The notes: generated by a model not told the origin, from the sequence alone. Shown: positions 47,777 through 61,054, counted from the first letter of the stretch. The stretch is DNA of 64,000 nt from Magnetococcales bacterium DCbin4 (GCA_002753735.1 PEAN01000015.1:1-64000); one strand, 5' to 3'. Program-made: numbers and translations.

Positions 47777-47832
47777 TGGTTCGGCATCTCATAGATACAG
47801 TTTGACCAGCGCATTGTTTCAGGAGAGCATTC

Positions 47833-49674
47833 ATGTCCATCATTCAAGCCATGTTCGCAGGTTCCAGCGCCTTGACCAACTTTGGCGAGGCGATGACGGT
47901 AATCGGCAACAACCTGGCTAACGCAAACACGACCGCGTTCAAGTCCAGCAGCTCCTCATTCGAAGACGTATTGATTCAAACGGTCGGGAACCAGGGCAAC
48001 GGTGCTTCGACGCAAATCGGAACCGGTGTCGGTCTTGCGGATGTCCGACAGGACATGACCCAGGGATCCTTTTCCGCCACCTCCAACGTGACCGATCTGT
48101 CCATTGATGGCAAGGGATTCTTCATGGTGAAAGACAGCACCATCGGGTCGGCATTGGATGAAAGTGGCCGCCCGATGGATACTTTTTATACCCGTGCCGG
48201 CGGATTCACCAAGGACAAGAATGGCGATCTGGTCACTTCGGGAGGGATGGTGTTGCAGGGATGGGAACTGGATGAGGATGGCAACCAGCGCGCTGGTGGT
48301 CTGACCGACCTCAATCTGGCCAAATTCGTCAACATCAATCCCACTGCCACCAGCCATGTCAAGGTCGGCGCCAACCTGGATGCCAGCACCCAGGCCAAGG
48401 ACATGTTGGTCAAGTACAATCCCGAAGATCCATCCACCTATGACTTTTCCACTTCGGTCCGTGTGTTCGATACCAAGGGGACCGGGCACAATGTCGAAAT
48501 CCATTTTCGCAAACTGCCCATGGCCATCCCCGCCACCATGACCGGAGGCAGTGATACTTCCAAGAAAATGCGTTTCGATGTCAATGATTCGACGGGCAAG
48601 GCGTTCGTTGAAGGACAGGAACTTAAGATTCCCATCACGTTTAAATCGCTCAAGGACAGCACCGAAATCGCCGGTGAATACACCTACAAGATCACCAAGG
48701 ATGATGTCGGTAAAAAAACGATCAGCCGCAGTGTTCAAATGTCGGAAATCAAGGCCAAGACCGATGGCAAGGCTCCTGCACTTGTGGATGGGGTTCGTTA
48801 TACAATCAAGGCGGATCCTCCCACCGGAAGCGGTCTCACCCTGACCAACCTTTCGGGCGATGACGGGGTTTCGGAAATCAAGGGGGTCAGTAATGACAAT
48901 ACCTGGGAATGGCATTCGGTGGTCCAGAGTTCTGAATTGGAATTGAATCAGCGAGGGTCCACTTCAACCCTGACGGCACTTGATCTGGATAAAGCCAACG
49001 TCAAGGCGTCTCCGGATGGTGCCACTTACACCTCGGGACGATTGGAATTCGACAACCAGGGCAAGTTGGTTCAGGAAGGCTCGACCCCGCTCAAGTTTCA
49101 ATTCCTGGGGGCCGAAGCTCAGGAAATCCTGTTTGATTTTGGCGATGCCCTTGGCAAACAGGGCGATGCCACCAACGATTTCTCCAAAAAGACCCTGGAT
49201 TTGAACTTTACCGACACCACGCTGAATTCTGATCTGGGCAACACCGGGGCCGACGGTTGTCTCCAGGTCACCAGTGGTTTTGCCACCCTGCGCCTGGAAC
49301 AGAATGGATTTCCTTCAGGATATCTCGACAAACTGGCGGTCAATCAGAAAGGGGAGGTGATCGGCAACTTCACCAACGGTCAAAGCAAGAAACTTTACCA
49401 GGTTGCCCTGGTGGACTTTGATGATGAAACCTCGTTGGAACAGGTGGGATCCAATCTGTTTGCCGAAACGGTCGCCTCAGGGCTGCCCAGAATCGGTGAG
49501 CCGACCAGTGGTCGTCTGGGTGAAATCCTTTCCTATTCATTGGAACAATCCAACGTGGACATGTCGGCGGAATTTGTCCGGATGATCACCACGCAGAGGG
49601 GATTCCAGGCCAACTCGCGCATCGTCACCGTTACCGACGGTATGTTGGAGGAGCTCCTGGCCCTCAAACGCTGA
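47833..49674 (+). CDS. flgE: Flagellar hook protein
   Basis: The 613-residue hook subunit has the rod/hook N-terminal helix (AMFAGSSALTNFGEAMTVIGNNLANANTTAFK, residues about 6-37), the flagellar-basal-body core, D1/D2 domains, and the C-terminal heptad helix (LEQSNVDMSAEFVRMITTQRGFQANSR). It is longer than the 400-residue enterobacterial form because of insertions in the middle, common in several phyla. AGGAG precedes the ATG. It is exported through the flagellar type III system. Confidence 0.96.
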   Translation: MSIIQAMFAGSSALTNFGEAMTVIGNNLANANTTAFKSSSSSFEDVLIQTVGNQGNGASTQIGTGVGLADVRQDMTQGSFSATSNVTDLSIDGKGFFMVKDSTIGSALDESGRPMDTFYTRAGGFTKDKNGDLVTSGGMVLQGWELDEDGNQRAGGLTDLNLAKFVNINPTATSHVKVGANLDASTQAKDMLVKYNPEDPSTYDFSTSVRVFDTKGTGHNVEIHFRKLPMAIPATMTGGSDTSKKMRFDVNDSTGKAFVEGQELKIPITFKSLKDSTEIAGEYTYKITKDDVGKKTISRSVQMSEIKAKTDGKAPALVDGVRYTIKADPPTGSGLTLTNLSGDDGVSEIKGVSNDNTWEWHSVVQSSELELNQRGSTSTLTALDLDKANVKASPDGATYTSGRLEFDNQGKLVQEGSTPLKFQFLGAEAQEILFDFGDALGKQGDATNDFSKKTLDLNFTDTTLNSDLGNTGADGCLQVTSGFATLRLEQNGFPSGYLDKLAVNQKGEVIGNFTNGQSKKLYQVALVDFDDETSLEQVGSNLFAETVASGLPRIGEPTSGRLGEILSYSLEQSNVDMSAEFVRMITTQRGFQANSRIVTVTDGMLEELLALKR

Positions 49675-49686
49675 TCCTGACCTCCT

Positions 49687-49720
49687 CCGGGGGCGGAAAT
49701 CGGTCTGAAAACCGCCCCGG
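49687..49720 (+). terminator. GC-rich hairpin after flgE
   Basis: CCGGGGGCGG (49687-49696) pairs with CCGCCCCGG (49712-49720) apart from one bulged G. No T-run follows, so it may only attenuate or protect the hook transcript. It separates the hook genes from fliL. Confidence 0.4.
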
Positions 49721-49864
49721 GCACCCCAAAAAGGTCAACCAACATCCCTGCGCTGCATTTTTCTTCCGTTTTCGACCTTCACGGATCATGGAAGACGTTG
49801 TGGCGTTTACAGGATGCTGTTAATGTAAAGCAGCTTTCGGGATTGTCATCACAAAAGGTGAAAC

Positions 49865-50365
49865 ATGGCAGAAGATTCTGAAAAGGAAGAGTCTGGCGGC
49901 GGCGGTGGTGGATTGATCAAAATCATCCTGCTGGTGGTGGGACTTTTGGTTGGGGCGGGTGGTGGTTTCTTTTTTGGCAAGGGGATGGGGGAAAAAGCGG
50001 CCAAGGAAGCCCAACAACTTGAACCCGCTGCGGAAAATGTCAATAAGGACCCCAACACCATGGTTGGGGAAATGTTCAAGCTGGAACCCTTCGTGGTCAA
50101 CCTGAGCGAACCGCGCGGTAATCGCTACCTGAAATCGACCATCGAACTGGAAATGGACAGCGAAGCACTCAAGTCGGAACTCGAACGGCGCAAGGCACAG
50201 CTCCGGGATACCATCCTTCAACTCCTGACCTCCAAATCGTCCCAGGAATTGCAGGCGATGGAAGGAAAGTTCCGTCTGCGCGACGAACTGCTCAGCCGCA
50301 TCAATGCCATGCTGGTCAACGGCACGGTGACACGGGTCTACTTTACCGAATTCGTCATCCAATAA
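49865..50365 (+). CDS. fliL: Flagellar basal-body-associated protein
   Basis: The 166-residue inner-membrane protein has an acidic and Gly-rich N-terminus, one membrane helix (IKIILLVVGLLVGAGGGFFFG) and a periplasmic domain (FKLEPFVVNLSEPRGNRYLK, RDTILQLLTSKSSQEL) typical of FliL. It supports stator function and torque. AAAAGGTG precedes the ATG. It is ten bases before fliM, consistent with an operon. Confidence 0.93.
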   Translation: MAEDSEKEESGGGGGGLIKIILLVVGLLVGAGGGFFFGKGMGEKAAKEAQQLEPAAENVNKDPNTMVGEMFKLEPFVVNLSEPRGNRYLKSTIELEMDSEALKSELERRKAQLRDTILQLLTSKSSQELQAMEGKFRLRDELLSRINAMLVNGTVTRVYFTEFVIQ

Positions 50366-50375
50366 CCACACCCAC

Positions 50376-51371
50376 ATGACTCAAATCCTATCCTCCGAAG
50401 AGATCGATGCCCTGATGCAGGGGCTGGAAGAGGGTTCCATCGACCTGGAAACGGTTGATGGCGACCTTCCCGCCGGAGCCGAGGAGAAAAAGGTAACCGC
50501 CTTCTTCTTCGGCCAGAAAACCTCCATCCGCGTCGGGGCCATGCCGGGCCTGGACCTGATCAACGAACACCTGGCATCTCAACTCTCCTTCAAGTTGAGC
50601 CAAAAGGTGGGACGCGAAGTTCATGTTCAGCCCAAAACCACCACCAACCAGATCTTTGGGCGTTTTCTTCATGGTCTGGATCCCCCGATCTTCATCAGCA
50701 TTCTACGGGTGGAACCGACTCAGGCGATGAGTCTGATCTCCATCGACGGCGATGTGATGTATCACATTCTCGAAGGGTTTTTCGGTGGCTCGGGCGATTC
50801 CGAACGCCCGTACCGCAATTTTTCCCCTTTCGAGATGAAGGTCATCGACCGGATCATGGATGTTACCCGGGAACAGATTGAACTTTCCTGGAAAAAACTT
50901 GATAACTCCTTCAAGCTGATCCTGACCCGGTGGGAAAATCAACCCCAGTTTGCTGCGGTCATGCCCCTGGACGAAACAGTGTTTCTCATCTCGTTCGCCG
51001 TTGAGGTGGGTGATGCTGAAGGGAGCCTGACGGTTTGTTATCCTTCCGTGATTCTTGAACTGTTCAAACAACAGCTCAAGGTTGGATTCCAGCAGAAGGA
51101 TCAGGTTGAAGGCTCTTCGGCCTGGATCGACTCCTTGATTCATCAACTGGGAATGGTTTCATTGCGGGTTTCTCCCGTGATTTCCAATGAAGTCATGTCG
51201 GTCCAGGACATGCTGGATTTGAAGACGGGTGATGTCATCACCCTCAGCCATGACATGTCCAAGGATATTACGGTCGAAGTTGAAGGCAAGGTGAAATTTC
51301 TTGCTCAGGCGGGCATTGTTCATGGGAAAAAGGCGGTTCGCATCACCCAGATTGTCCCTGAGGATAAATAA
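50376..51371 (+). CDS. fliM: Flagellar motor switch protein FliM
   Basis: The 331-residue switch protein binds CheY-P and FliG. The N-terminal CheY-binding helix is ILSSEEIDALMQGL, the middle domain includes GGSGDSERPYRNFSPFEMKVIDRIM in part, and the C-terminus is a SpoA domain (MLDLKTGDVITLSHDM). It lies ten bases from fliL with no obvious ribosome site, so it is probably translationally coupled. Confidence 0.96.
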   Translation: MTQILSSEEIDALMQGLEEGSIDLETVDGDLPAGAEEKKVTAFFFGQKTSIRVGAMPGLDLINEHLASQLSFKLSQKVGREVHVQPKTTTNQIFGRFLHGLDPPIFISILRVEPTQAMSLISIDGDVMYHILEGFFGGSGDSERPYRNFSPFEMKVIDRIMDVTREQIELSWKKLDNSFKLILTRWENQPQFAAVMPLDETVFLISFAVEVGDAEGSLTVCYPSVILELFKQQLKVGFQQKDQVEGSSAWIDSLIHQLGMVSLRVSPVISNEVMSVQDMLDLKTGDVITLSHDMSKDITVEVEGKVKFLAQAGIVHGKKAVRITQIVPEDK

Positions 51372-51421
51372 ATGTCGCTGATCGGAATCTAAAATTCTCT
51401 TCATCGATAAGAATGATCAAT

Positions 51422-51456
51422 AAAACCTTGGTTATGATTCTGAGGTTTTTTTCTTG
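51422..51456 (+). terminator. Terminator-like hairpin between fliM and fliN
   Basis: AAAACCT (51422-51428) pairs with AGGTTTT (51443-51449) and the T-run continues to 51452. The stem is short and AT-rich, so read-through is likely. A TTGACT follows at 51454-51459, but no matching -10 was found. Confidence 0.4.
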
Positions 51457-51498
51457 ACTGTTTTCAGGCCCTAGTGATTGGATCGGGAGAGTTCCGGA

Positions 51499-51846
51499 AT
51501 GGAAGACAACGAGGCCGACAACCTGGATTTCGACATGCCCCCCCTTGCCGGGATCGACAACATGTCTGTATCTCATGGACTTCCAAAAAATTTGGAACTC
51601 CTCATGGACGTACCGTTGAATGTATCGGTACGTCTGGGTGGTGTGAAGATGCAGATTCGCGACCTGCTGAAACTCAACAAGGGGGCATTGATCGAGTTGG
51701 AGAAAGAGGCGGATGATCCACTTGAAATCCACGTCAACGACCGCCTTCTGGCTTATGGTGAGGTCGTCATGATCAAGGACAAGCTGGGAATTCGCATCAC
51801 CGACATCGTCTCCCTGAATGAAAGGTTGGAGAATCTTCGCGGATGA
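51499..51846 (+). CDS. fliN: Flagellar motor switch protein FliN
   Basis: The 115-residue protein has a variable acidic N-terminus and a SpoA/CheC-like domain: DVPLNVSVRLGGVKMQIRDLLKL, then LEIHVNDRLLAYGEVVMIKDKLGIRI. It forms the C-ring base with FliM. I use ATG 51499 (GGGAGA upstream); a TTG at 51478 is in frame but a weak choice. Its end overlaps fliO by four bases (ATGA). Confidence 0.94.
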   Translation: MEDNEADNLDFDMPPLAGIDNMSVSHGLPKNLELLMDVPLNVSVRLGGVKMQIRDLLKLNKGALIELEKEADDPLEIHVNDRLLAYGEVVMIKDKLGIRITDIVSLNERLENLRG

Positions 51847-52259
51847 GACGAAACGATTTTTCCTGCCGCTGGACGTATGTCTTGTTGTTGATGATGGTGC
51901 CGATCTCCCAGGGTCAGGCTGAAGAGGTCGATCCTGTCGTCGATCTGTGGGCCAAGGGGGTGGAAGTTGCGGGTTATCTGTTCATATTCGTCGTGCTGGC
52001 GGCATTGTTGATTCATCTGAGCAAACGTTACCAGCCTTCCTGGGGTGGGCGTGGTGCGATTGACATTATTGATGGTCGAACGCTTGGACCGGGGATGGGC
52101 ATCCGTCTGATACGGATCGGCTCTCGTGCATGGCTGTTGGGTGTGACCCGGGAACGGATCAGCCTGCTTGCCGAATTGAATGCTGCTGAACTTCCTGCGG
52201 GCAAGTCGACCGACAGTATCCGCTCATCGGGTGTCTCTGCCGTGAGGCTGGACCCGTGA
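51843..52259 (+). CDS. fliO: Flagellar biosynthesis protein FliO
   Basis: The 138-residue protein has a signal-like N-terminus, one membrane helix (AGYLFIFVVLAALLIHLS) and a cytoplasmic tail with the FliO pattern DIIDGRTLGPGMGIRLIRIGSRAWLLG in part. FliO helps FliP assemble into the export gate. It overlaps fliN (ATGA) and fliP (GTGA), so all three are translationally coupled. Confidence 0.9.
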   Translation: MRRNDFSCRWTYVLLLMMVPISQGQAEEVDPVVDLWAKGVEVAGYLFIFVVLAALLIHLSKRYQPSWGGRGAIDIIDGRTLGPGMGIRLIRIGSRAWLLGVTRERISLLAELNAAELPAGKSTDSIRSSGVSAVRLDP

Positions 52260-53035
52260 ATCCGTGGGTTAAACGGGGTATTTTGCTTGCGTTGTTGCTG
52301 GTGACGCTGACGTGGGTTTTATGGATCGATCCGGTCCAGGCGGCCAACATCAAACTTCCCGGCGTGACCTTTCACACCGGCGAGGCGACCGGCGAGGCTG
52401 ATCCCGAACAGGTGGGCATCGGTCTGCAAATCCTCGCGTTTTTGACCTTGTTTTCCCTGGCACCGGGCCTTCTGGTGATGGTGACCTCCTTTACCCGGGT
52501 CATCGTCGTGATGTCGTTCACCCGTCAGGCTTTGGGGCTGCAAGGGCAACCCCCCAACCAGGTGTTGATCGCCCTGGCCCTGTTCGTCACCATGTTCGTC
52601 ATGGGTCCGGTATTCGACCGGGTCTATGACAACGCCATCCGTCCCTATCTGGACAAACAGATCAAGGAGGAGACGGCGTGGAAACGGGCGGTGGAACCGG
52701 TGCGTGCCTTCATGTTGCGTCAGACCCGGGAAAAAACCCTGGCCTTGTTCGTGCGGCTGTCAGGCGAAAAAAAACCGCAAAACGTCAATGATATCCCCAT
52801 TCGCCTGATCATCCCCGCCTTCATCCTGTCGGAATTGACCACCGCCTTTCAAATCGGCTTTCTGATCTACCTCCCTTTTTTGATTGTTGACATGGTGGTG
52901 GCGAGTGTCATCATGTCCATGGGGATGATGATGTTGCCACCGTTGGTCATCTCGATGCCGGTCAAGTTGATCCTGTTCGTTCTGGTCGATGGCTGGACCC
53001 TGGTGGTGGGATCGTTGGTACAATCATTCAAATAA
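52256..53035 (+). CDS. fliP: Flagellar export gate protein FliP
   Basis: The 259-residue protein has a signal peptide ending QAA and four membrane helices, with MVTSFTRVIVVMSFTRQALGLQ and AFILSELTTAFQIGFLIYLPFL as FliP signatures. It starts at a GTG that overlaps the fliO stop. FliP normally precedes fliQ and fliR; here ligA follows instead, so those genes must lie elsewhere. Confidence 0.95.
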   Translation: MNPWVKRGILLALLLVTLTWVLWIDPVQAANIKLPGVTFHTGEATGEADPEQVGIGLQILAFLTLFSLAPGLLVMVTSFTRVIVVMSFTRQALGLQGQPPNQVLIALALFVTMFVMGPVFDRVYDNAIRPYLDKQIKEETAWKRAVEPVRAFMLRQTREKTLALFVRLSGEKKPQNVNDIPIRLIIPAFILSELTTAFQIGFLIYLPFLIVDMVVASVIMSMGMMMLPPLVISMPVKLILFVLVDGWTLVVGSLVQSFK

Positions 53036-53056
53036 GGAATGATCCAGAAATAATGA

Positions 53057-56807
<3,751 letters not shown>

Positions 56808-56832
56808 GGCGGCCCAGGGGAATGAACAGGAA

Positions 56833-56869
56833 GGAAAAGGGGGTTTTGAAAGAGGGAACCTCCTTTTCC
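56833..56869. terminator. Hairpin between convergent ETF-QO and DUF2927 genes
   Basis: GGAAAAGGGGG (56833-56843) pairs with CCTCCTTTTCC (56859-56869) apart from one position. T-rich sequence is limited on either strand, so it may act as a weak shared terminator. Confidence 0.5.
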
Positions 56870-56915
56870 TTCTCGATGATCATGAGACAATTTTTCCCGT
56901 CTAATAATGGGTTTC

Positions 56916-57734
56916 TCAAAATTCCAATTCTTTCTTGAGCAGGGTGCGGGCCAGTACCAAAGCTTCATCACGCGGCATTCCCAACCGCATGCGATCATCA
57001 TAGAGAACATGCACCATGGCCCGATCATAACGGGTCAGTTCATTGAACCGACTTTTGTCGTTGAAAACCGATTGGGTTACCCGCTCGCTGTCATTGGGCA
57101 ACCCCATGACCTGGGTCAATTCCTCGACCACACATGCCCGGACCTCCTCCCGGGACAGATGCGATGGAATGACGACCACGGCGGCGCGAATTTCATCCTG
57201 TTTTTTGAAGAATTTGGCAAAACAGGTCGAACTGGCAATCATACGATCCACTTCGTTGCTGTCATTGTTGAAATATTTCATGACCGATGCATGGATTTTT
57301 TCACGGGGAATGAAAAAGACAATGACATTGACTTCACGGGTATCAAACCCCTTCGGGACCATCCCCGCCTTGCGCATGGGTTCCGAATACACCAGGTCAA
57401 CGGGATGACCGGTCAAATGTTTGAGTTCGCCGACATGCTGGCGGATATCGGCATCGAGAAACTCGGGGGCATCGCCTTGAACCCCGATACGAATGGAATT
57501 TTTCCATTTGCGTACCCGAGGGAACCGTTCTTTCGTAAATTCATTGCCGAAAGTGACACTGTCAAAATGGAGCAATAACGTATCGATATCAGGCTGCGAC
57601 GACATTCCCATGACGAATAAAGCCATCACGACCCAGATTCCAGGCCATCCATGAAGGTGGCTCCACCCAATGCTTCGGGTCGGTAAGGAAGGAGCACGCT
57701 GAATCTCGAATGTTCCAGTCATTTTGGCTACCAT
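56916..57734 (-). CDS. DUF2927-family protein
   Basis: The 272-residue protein has one N-terminal hydrophobic segment (GIWVVMALFVMGMSS), a possible signal anchor, then a soluble domain. The C-terminal part CVVEELTQVMGLPNDSE, SVFNDKSRFNELTRYDRAM and VLYDDRMRLGMPRDEAL matches the DUF2927 pattern of secreted alphaproteobacterial proteins, some of which look like degenerate zinc peptidases. The HExxH motif is absent; EELTQ takes its place. It is divergent from cheR. Function is unknown. Confidence 0.75.
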   Translation of the reverse strand: MVAKMTGTFEIQRAPSLPTRSIGWSHLHGWPGIWVVMALFVMGMSSQPDIDTLLLHFDSVTFGNEFTKERFPRVRKWKNSIRIGVQGDAPEFLDADIRQHVGELKHLTGHPVDLVYSEPMRKAGMVPKGFDTREVNVIVFFIPREKIHASVMKYFNNDSNEVDRMIASSTCFAKFFKKQDEIRAAVVVIPSHLSREEVRACVVEELTQVMGLPNDSERVTQSVFNDKSRFNELTRYDRAMVHVLYDDRMRLGMPRDEALVLARTLLKKELEF

Positions 57735-57850
57735 GTTTATCAGAAAAAAAGTAACATGCCTGTATCTGACGGCATTTCAAAAACATCCACCCAAGGGATT
57801 TTTGCCACCAATCCCTTCCAGATCCACGATCAGGGAGAGATGAAAGACCG

Positions 57851-58732
57851 ATGGCACAAGAAGATTTTCCAACCATTGAACTCAGATACGGACTGTCGGA
57901 CAAGGATTTCAACCGCTTGGCCCGATTTATCCAGACCGAGTGTGGCATTCAGATGCCACCCTCGAAAAAGTCGCTGGTGACCGCCCGATTACAAAAACGA
58001 TTGCGCATCCTCAAGATGGAATCGTTCACCGATTACGTTGATTGGGTCCTTGATCCCAGTGCTGCCGGCGAAGAACTGATCAATTTTATCGACATCATCA
58101 CGACGAATAAAACCGATTTCTTCCGGGAACCGGGCCATTTCGACTTCATGACCAAGGAAGCCCTGCCTGACCTGCTCAACAGACACCAGGCGGGTCTGCG
58201 CCGACCGGTTCAAATCTGGAGCGCTCCCTGTTCCACCGGCGAAGAACCCTATACCATGGCCATCGTACTCCTTGAATTTGCCGAAAACAAAAAAATACCT
58301 TCCTACAAAGGGCAAATACTCGGTACCGACCTTTCGACCCGGGCACTCAAACATGGTCAGAATGCCGTCTACGACATGGAGCGGGTTGCCACACTGCCCG
58401 CATCCTTGAAGAAAAAATACATGCTGCGCAGCCGTGATCCAAACACGCCAAGGGTGAAGATGGGGCCGGAATTACGGCAAATGGTCCGTTTTCAGCATTT
58501 GAATTTCATGGATTCCAGTTACAACATCAGCCAGGCCATGGACATCATCTTTTGCCGCAATTGTCTGATTTATTTTGATCGTCCCACCACTGAAGCGATT
58601 GTCAACAAGTTGTGCCGCCATCTGGCACCAGGAGGCTATTTTTTTGTCGGGCATTCCGAAACGCTCAACAACCTGAAGGTTCCCGTGACGCAAGTCGCCC
58701 CCACCATCTACCAACTTCCCCAAAGAGGGTGA
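57851..58732 (+). CDS. cheR: Chemotaxis protein methyltransferase
   Basis: The 293-residue CheR uses SAM to methylate receptor glutamates. The N-terminal helical domain (FNRLARFIQTECGIQMP) is followed by the SAM-binding fold: SAPCSTGEEPYTMAI, ILGTDLSTRALKHGQ, IIFCRNCLIYFD and LAPGGYFFVGHSE. GGGAGA lies upstream of the ATG. aroE starts three bases after the stop, an unrelated gene that is probably co-transcribed. Confidence 0.95.
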   Translation: MAQEDFPTIELRYGLSDKDFNRLARFIQTECGIQMPPSKKSLVTARLQKRLRILKMESFTDYVDWVLDPSAAGEELINFIDIITTNKTDFFREPGHFDFMTKEALPDLLNRHQAGLRRPVQIWSAPCSTGEEPYTMAIVLLEFAENKKIPSYKGQILGTDLSTRALKHGQNAVYDMERVATLPASLKKKYMLRSRDPNTPRVKMGPELRQMVRFQHLNFMDSSYNISQAMDIIFCRNCLIYFDRPTTEAIVNKLCRHLAPGGYFFVGHSETLNNLKVPVTQVAPTIYQLPQRG

Positions 58733-58735
58733 TCC

Positions 58736-59629
58736 GTGGTTCGCACCTCACCGCCACAGGATGAGGTTTCTCAGTGGCCGCTCCCCTGTCTGGGGAGTGG
58801 AACCACCCGTCTCCTGGGAATTTTTGGTGACCCCGTAGCCCATTCGCTCTCACCGGTGATTCATAATTTTTCACTGAATCTTCTAGGTTTGGATTATCGT
58901 TATCTTCCTTTTCATGTCGCCCCTTCCCGGTTGTACGATGCCCTTCAGGGATTCCGCATTTTGGGTGGAACGGGTTTCAACGCGACGGTTCCCCACAAGG
59001 AAGCCTTATTGCCGTGGATGGATGAACTTTCACCTGCGGCGGCGCGTATCGGGGCAGTCAATACCGTTCACCTTCAGGATCGGATGATTGGACACAACAC
59101 CGACGCCCATGGCTTTCTGGCCGCACTGCGCGAGGAATATCCCCAGCACCCAACCGGCAAGGTATTGGTATTGGGGGCCGGTGGCGCTGCCCGCAGTGTG
59201 TTGTCGGCTCTGTTGGACACCGATTGCAGTGCCATTTTCCTGGCCAATCGTACCGAACAACGGGCGATGGATCTGGCCCGTTTTTTCGCCCCCTTCGATC
59301 CCGACCGTCGCATCAAGCCGCTCCCCCTCGCCGTCGATCAACTCCCCTGGGAAGAGGTCTCTCTGTTGGTCAATACCACCTCACTCGGTCTCAAGGGTGA
59401 GGCCACGTTGCCCGTTGCATTGCATCGTCTTGCGCCCGACTGCCTGGTCTACGACATCGTCTATGGTCCCCAGGGGACACCATTGACCCGTCTGGCGTCC
59501 CGGCACAACCTGCACGCCATGGATGGCCTGGGGATGCTGATTCATCAGGCTGCAGCAGCCTTTTCCCTGTGGACCCAACATGAAATGCCCATTGCCGCCG
59601 TCAAAGCCCATCTGCTGAGGGCGCGATAA
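58736..59629 (+). CDS. aroE: Shikimate dehydrogenase
   Basis: The 297-residue enzyme reduces 3-dehydroshikimate with NADPH in aromatic biosynthesis. Substrate-binding parts are IFGDPVAHSLSPVIHN and GFNATVPHKEALL (catalytic Lys), with the Asp in GHNTDAHGF. The NADP fold has VLGAGGAARSVLSAL and ANRTEQRA. It starts at GTG 58736, with GAGGGTGATCC upstream from the end of cheR. The N-terminus is about 25 residues longer than most AroE proteins. Confidence 0.94.
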   Translation: MVRTSPPQDEVSQWPLPCLGSGTTRLLGIFGDPVAHSLSPVIHNFSLNLLGLDYRYLPFHVAPSRLYDALQGFRILGGTGFNATVPHKEALLPWMDELSPAAARIGAVNTVHLQDRMIGHNTDAHGFLAALREEYPQHPTGKVLVLGAGGAARSVLSALLDTDCSAIFLANRTEQRAMDLARFFAPFDPDRRIKPLPLAVDQLPWEEVSLLVNTTSLGLKGEATLPVALHRLAPDCLVYDIVYGPQGTPLTRLASRHNLHAMDGLGMLIHQAAAAFSLWTQHEMPIAAVKAHLLRAR

Positions 59630-59663
59630 ATAGAGGGATCGATAAATAGAGGGATCGATAAAT
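59624..59663. repeat. Tandem 16-base repeat at the aroE stop
   Basis: The unit CGATAAATAGAGGGAT occurs at 59624-59639 and 59640-59655, then a half unit to 59663. The first copy contains the aroE stop codon. It is a simple replication-slippage repeat. Confidence 0.8.
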
Positions 59664-60043
59664 CACAACCAGTTCAAGTACATCGTATCCAAACGCTACA
59701 TATATCTTTTCTGTCACCTTCATCCACTGGAAGGATGGCTGACAGTTGATTGATATATATAAAAATATTAAACCACGTCAAGTATGGAATGCATTATTTA
59801 ACCATTCCGATCCCCCTGCGTTTGGAAACGATCAAGAAGAAAAGGGGTTGGGGAACGAAATTACCAATAACTCTTTTATTAATGCCCGACACAATTTGCG
59901 TTTTTCCACAGGATACGCCGGGTTACCTCAGGGGATCATTCAGACCCCTGAAACAGAAAACCGGTGATCTGGAACAGTTTCCAGATTTCGTCGATGGCTA
60001 CGGTTTGTGTTGTGAGGTGATTCCAAGCTGTTTCATGCCAGGA
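59664..60043. other. Convergent intergenic region
   Basis: No gene is recognised between aroE and the minus-strand nitronate monooxygenase-like gene. There is a short perfect stem TCAGGGG (59928-59934) with CCCCTGA (59945-59951) and an AT-rich stretch near 59745-59810. Frames of 73-102 codons here look like chance. Confidence 0.45.
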
Positions 60044-61054
60044 TCACGACAGCATTGAGGTCAATTCCGTCATGATGTCGGTGACACTCTGAGTGGAATT
60101 GACCAAGCCGACACTTTGTCCTGCCATGACGGACCCTTGTTCGATGTCACCATCAATGGCAGCCCGTTTCAGGGCACCGACCCAGAAATGTTCCAACTCC
60201 AGTTGCGCCGTCTTGCGATCCTTGGTCCCCGCTTTGACCTCCTGAATCAATTGCAGTTGCAGGGAATTGAAGTTTTGCGTCCCCTTGTTGACCAGGGCGC
60301 GCACGGGAATGACCGGCAGCACCGGATCGAATTGCGCCGTCACCTGGGCGTCGCGCGATTGGGCACGTAAAAAGGCGTTTTTAAAGTTGGTATGCGCAAT
60401 GCATTCATGAGCAACAACGAAGCGGGTTCCCAATTGACATCCTGCCGCCCCCATGGCCACCAGTCCAGCGACCATGGTGCCGTTGGCGATGCCGCCTGCG
60501 GCAAAAACGGGTACTTCGGTCAGGTGGGGGAGAATTTCCTGAACCAGAACCGAGGTTGTTACGGGTCCGACATGACCGCCCGCCTCATGTCCTTCGATGA
60601 TCAAAGCGTCGGCACCTCGCTTGATCAACCTTTTACCCAGGGCCAGGGAAGGGGCGAATAAAATCACCTTGATCCCTGCCTGCTTCAGAGCATCAATGGT
60701 GGGTTGATCGGGAAGCCCCCCCGCCAGGACACAATGACTGACCTGTTCATCGATGACGACACGGACCAGTTCGGGAAGCTGGGGGTTCATCGTGATCAGA
60801 TTGACCCCGAAGGGGTTGGTGGTACGGCGACGAGTGGCCTGAATTTCCTGACGCAGCAATTCCGGCGGCATGCTGCCCGATGCCAAAACGCCAAATCCCC
60901 CTGCCCGGGAGATGGCTGAGACCAGGTTGTGTTCCGACAACCACGCCATCGCACCTCCCAGGATGGCATACCGGGTCCCTAAAAACCGGGTCCCACGTTG
61001 CCAGGATTCGGGGACCGCATTCCGGGAGGATCGAGAGGAATCGGGAAAAGACAT
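60044..61054 (-). CDS. Nitronate monooxygenase / enoyl-ACP reductase II-like flavoprotein
   Basis: The TIM-barrel FMN protein of about 336 residues has YAILGGAMAWLSEHNLVSAISRAGGFGVLASG in the N-terminal loop, IIEGHEAGGHVG (the NMO/FabK active-site His) and PVFAAGGIANG with VAMGAAGCQLGTRF for the phosphate site. Members oxidise alkyl nitronates or act as FabK; sequence alone does not separate these. I start at ATG 61054; the frame reaches 61120 but overlaps the terminator of the next gene upstream. It is a single gene on the minus strand. Confidence 0.85.
   Translation of the reverse strand: MSFPDSSRSSRNAVPESWQRGTRFLGTRYAILGGAMAWLSEHNLVSAISRAGGFGVLASGSMPPELLRQEIQATRRRTTNPFGVNLITMNPQLPELVRVVIDEQVSHCVLAGGLPDQPTIDALKQAGIKVILFAPSLALGKRLIKRGADALIIEGHEAGGHVGPVTTSVLVQEILPHLTEVPVFAAGGIANGTMVAGLVAMGAAGCQLGTRFVVAHECIAHTNFKNAFLRAQSRDAQVTAQFDPVLPVIPVRALVNKGTQNFNSLQLQLIQEVKAGTKDRKTAQLELEHFWVGALKRAAIDGDIEQGSVMAGQSVGLVNSTQSVTDIMTELTSMLS

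Noticed and set aside
59750-60058. 102-codon frame between aroE and the nitronate monooxygenase gene
   Set aside because: It overlaps another frame in the same strand, has no ribosome site and runs through an AT-rich, hairpin-bearing gap.
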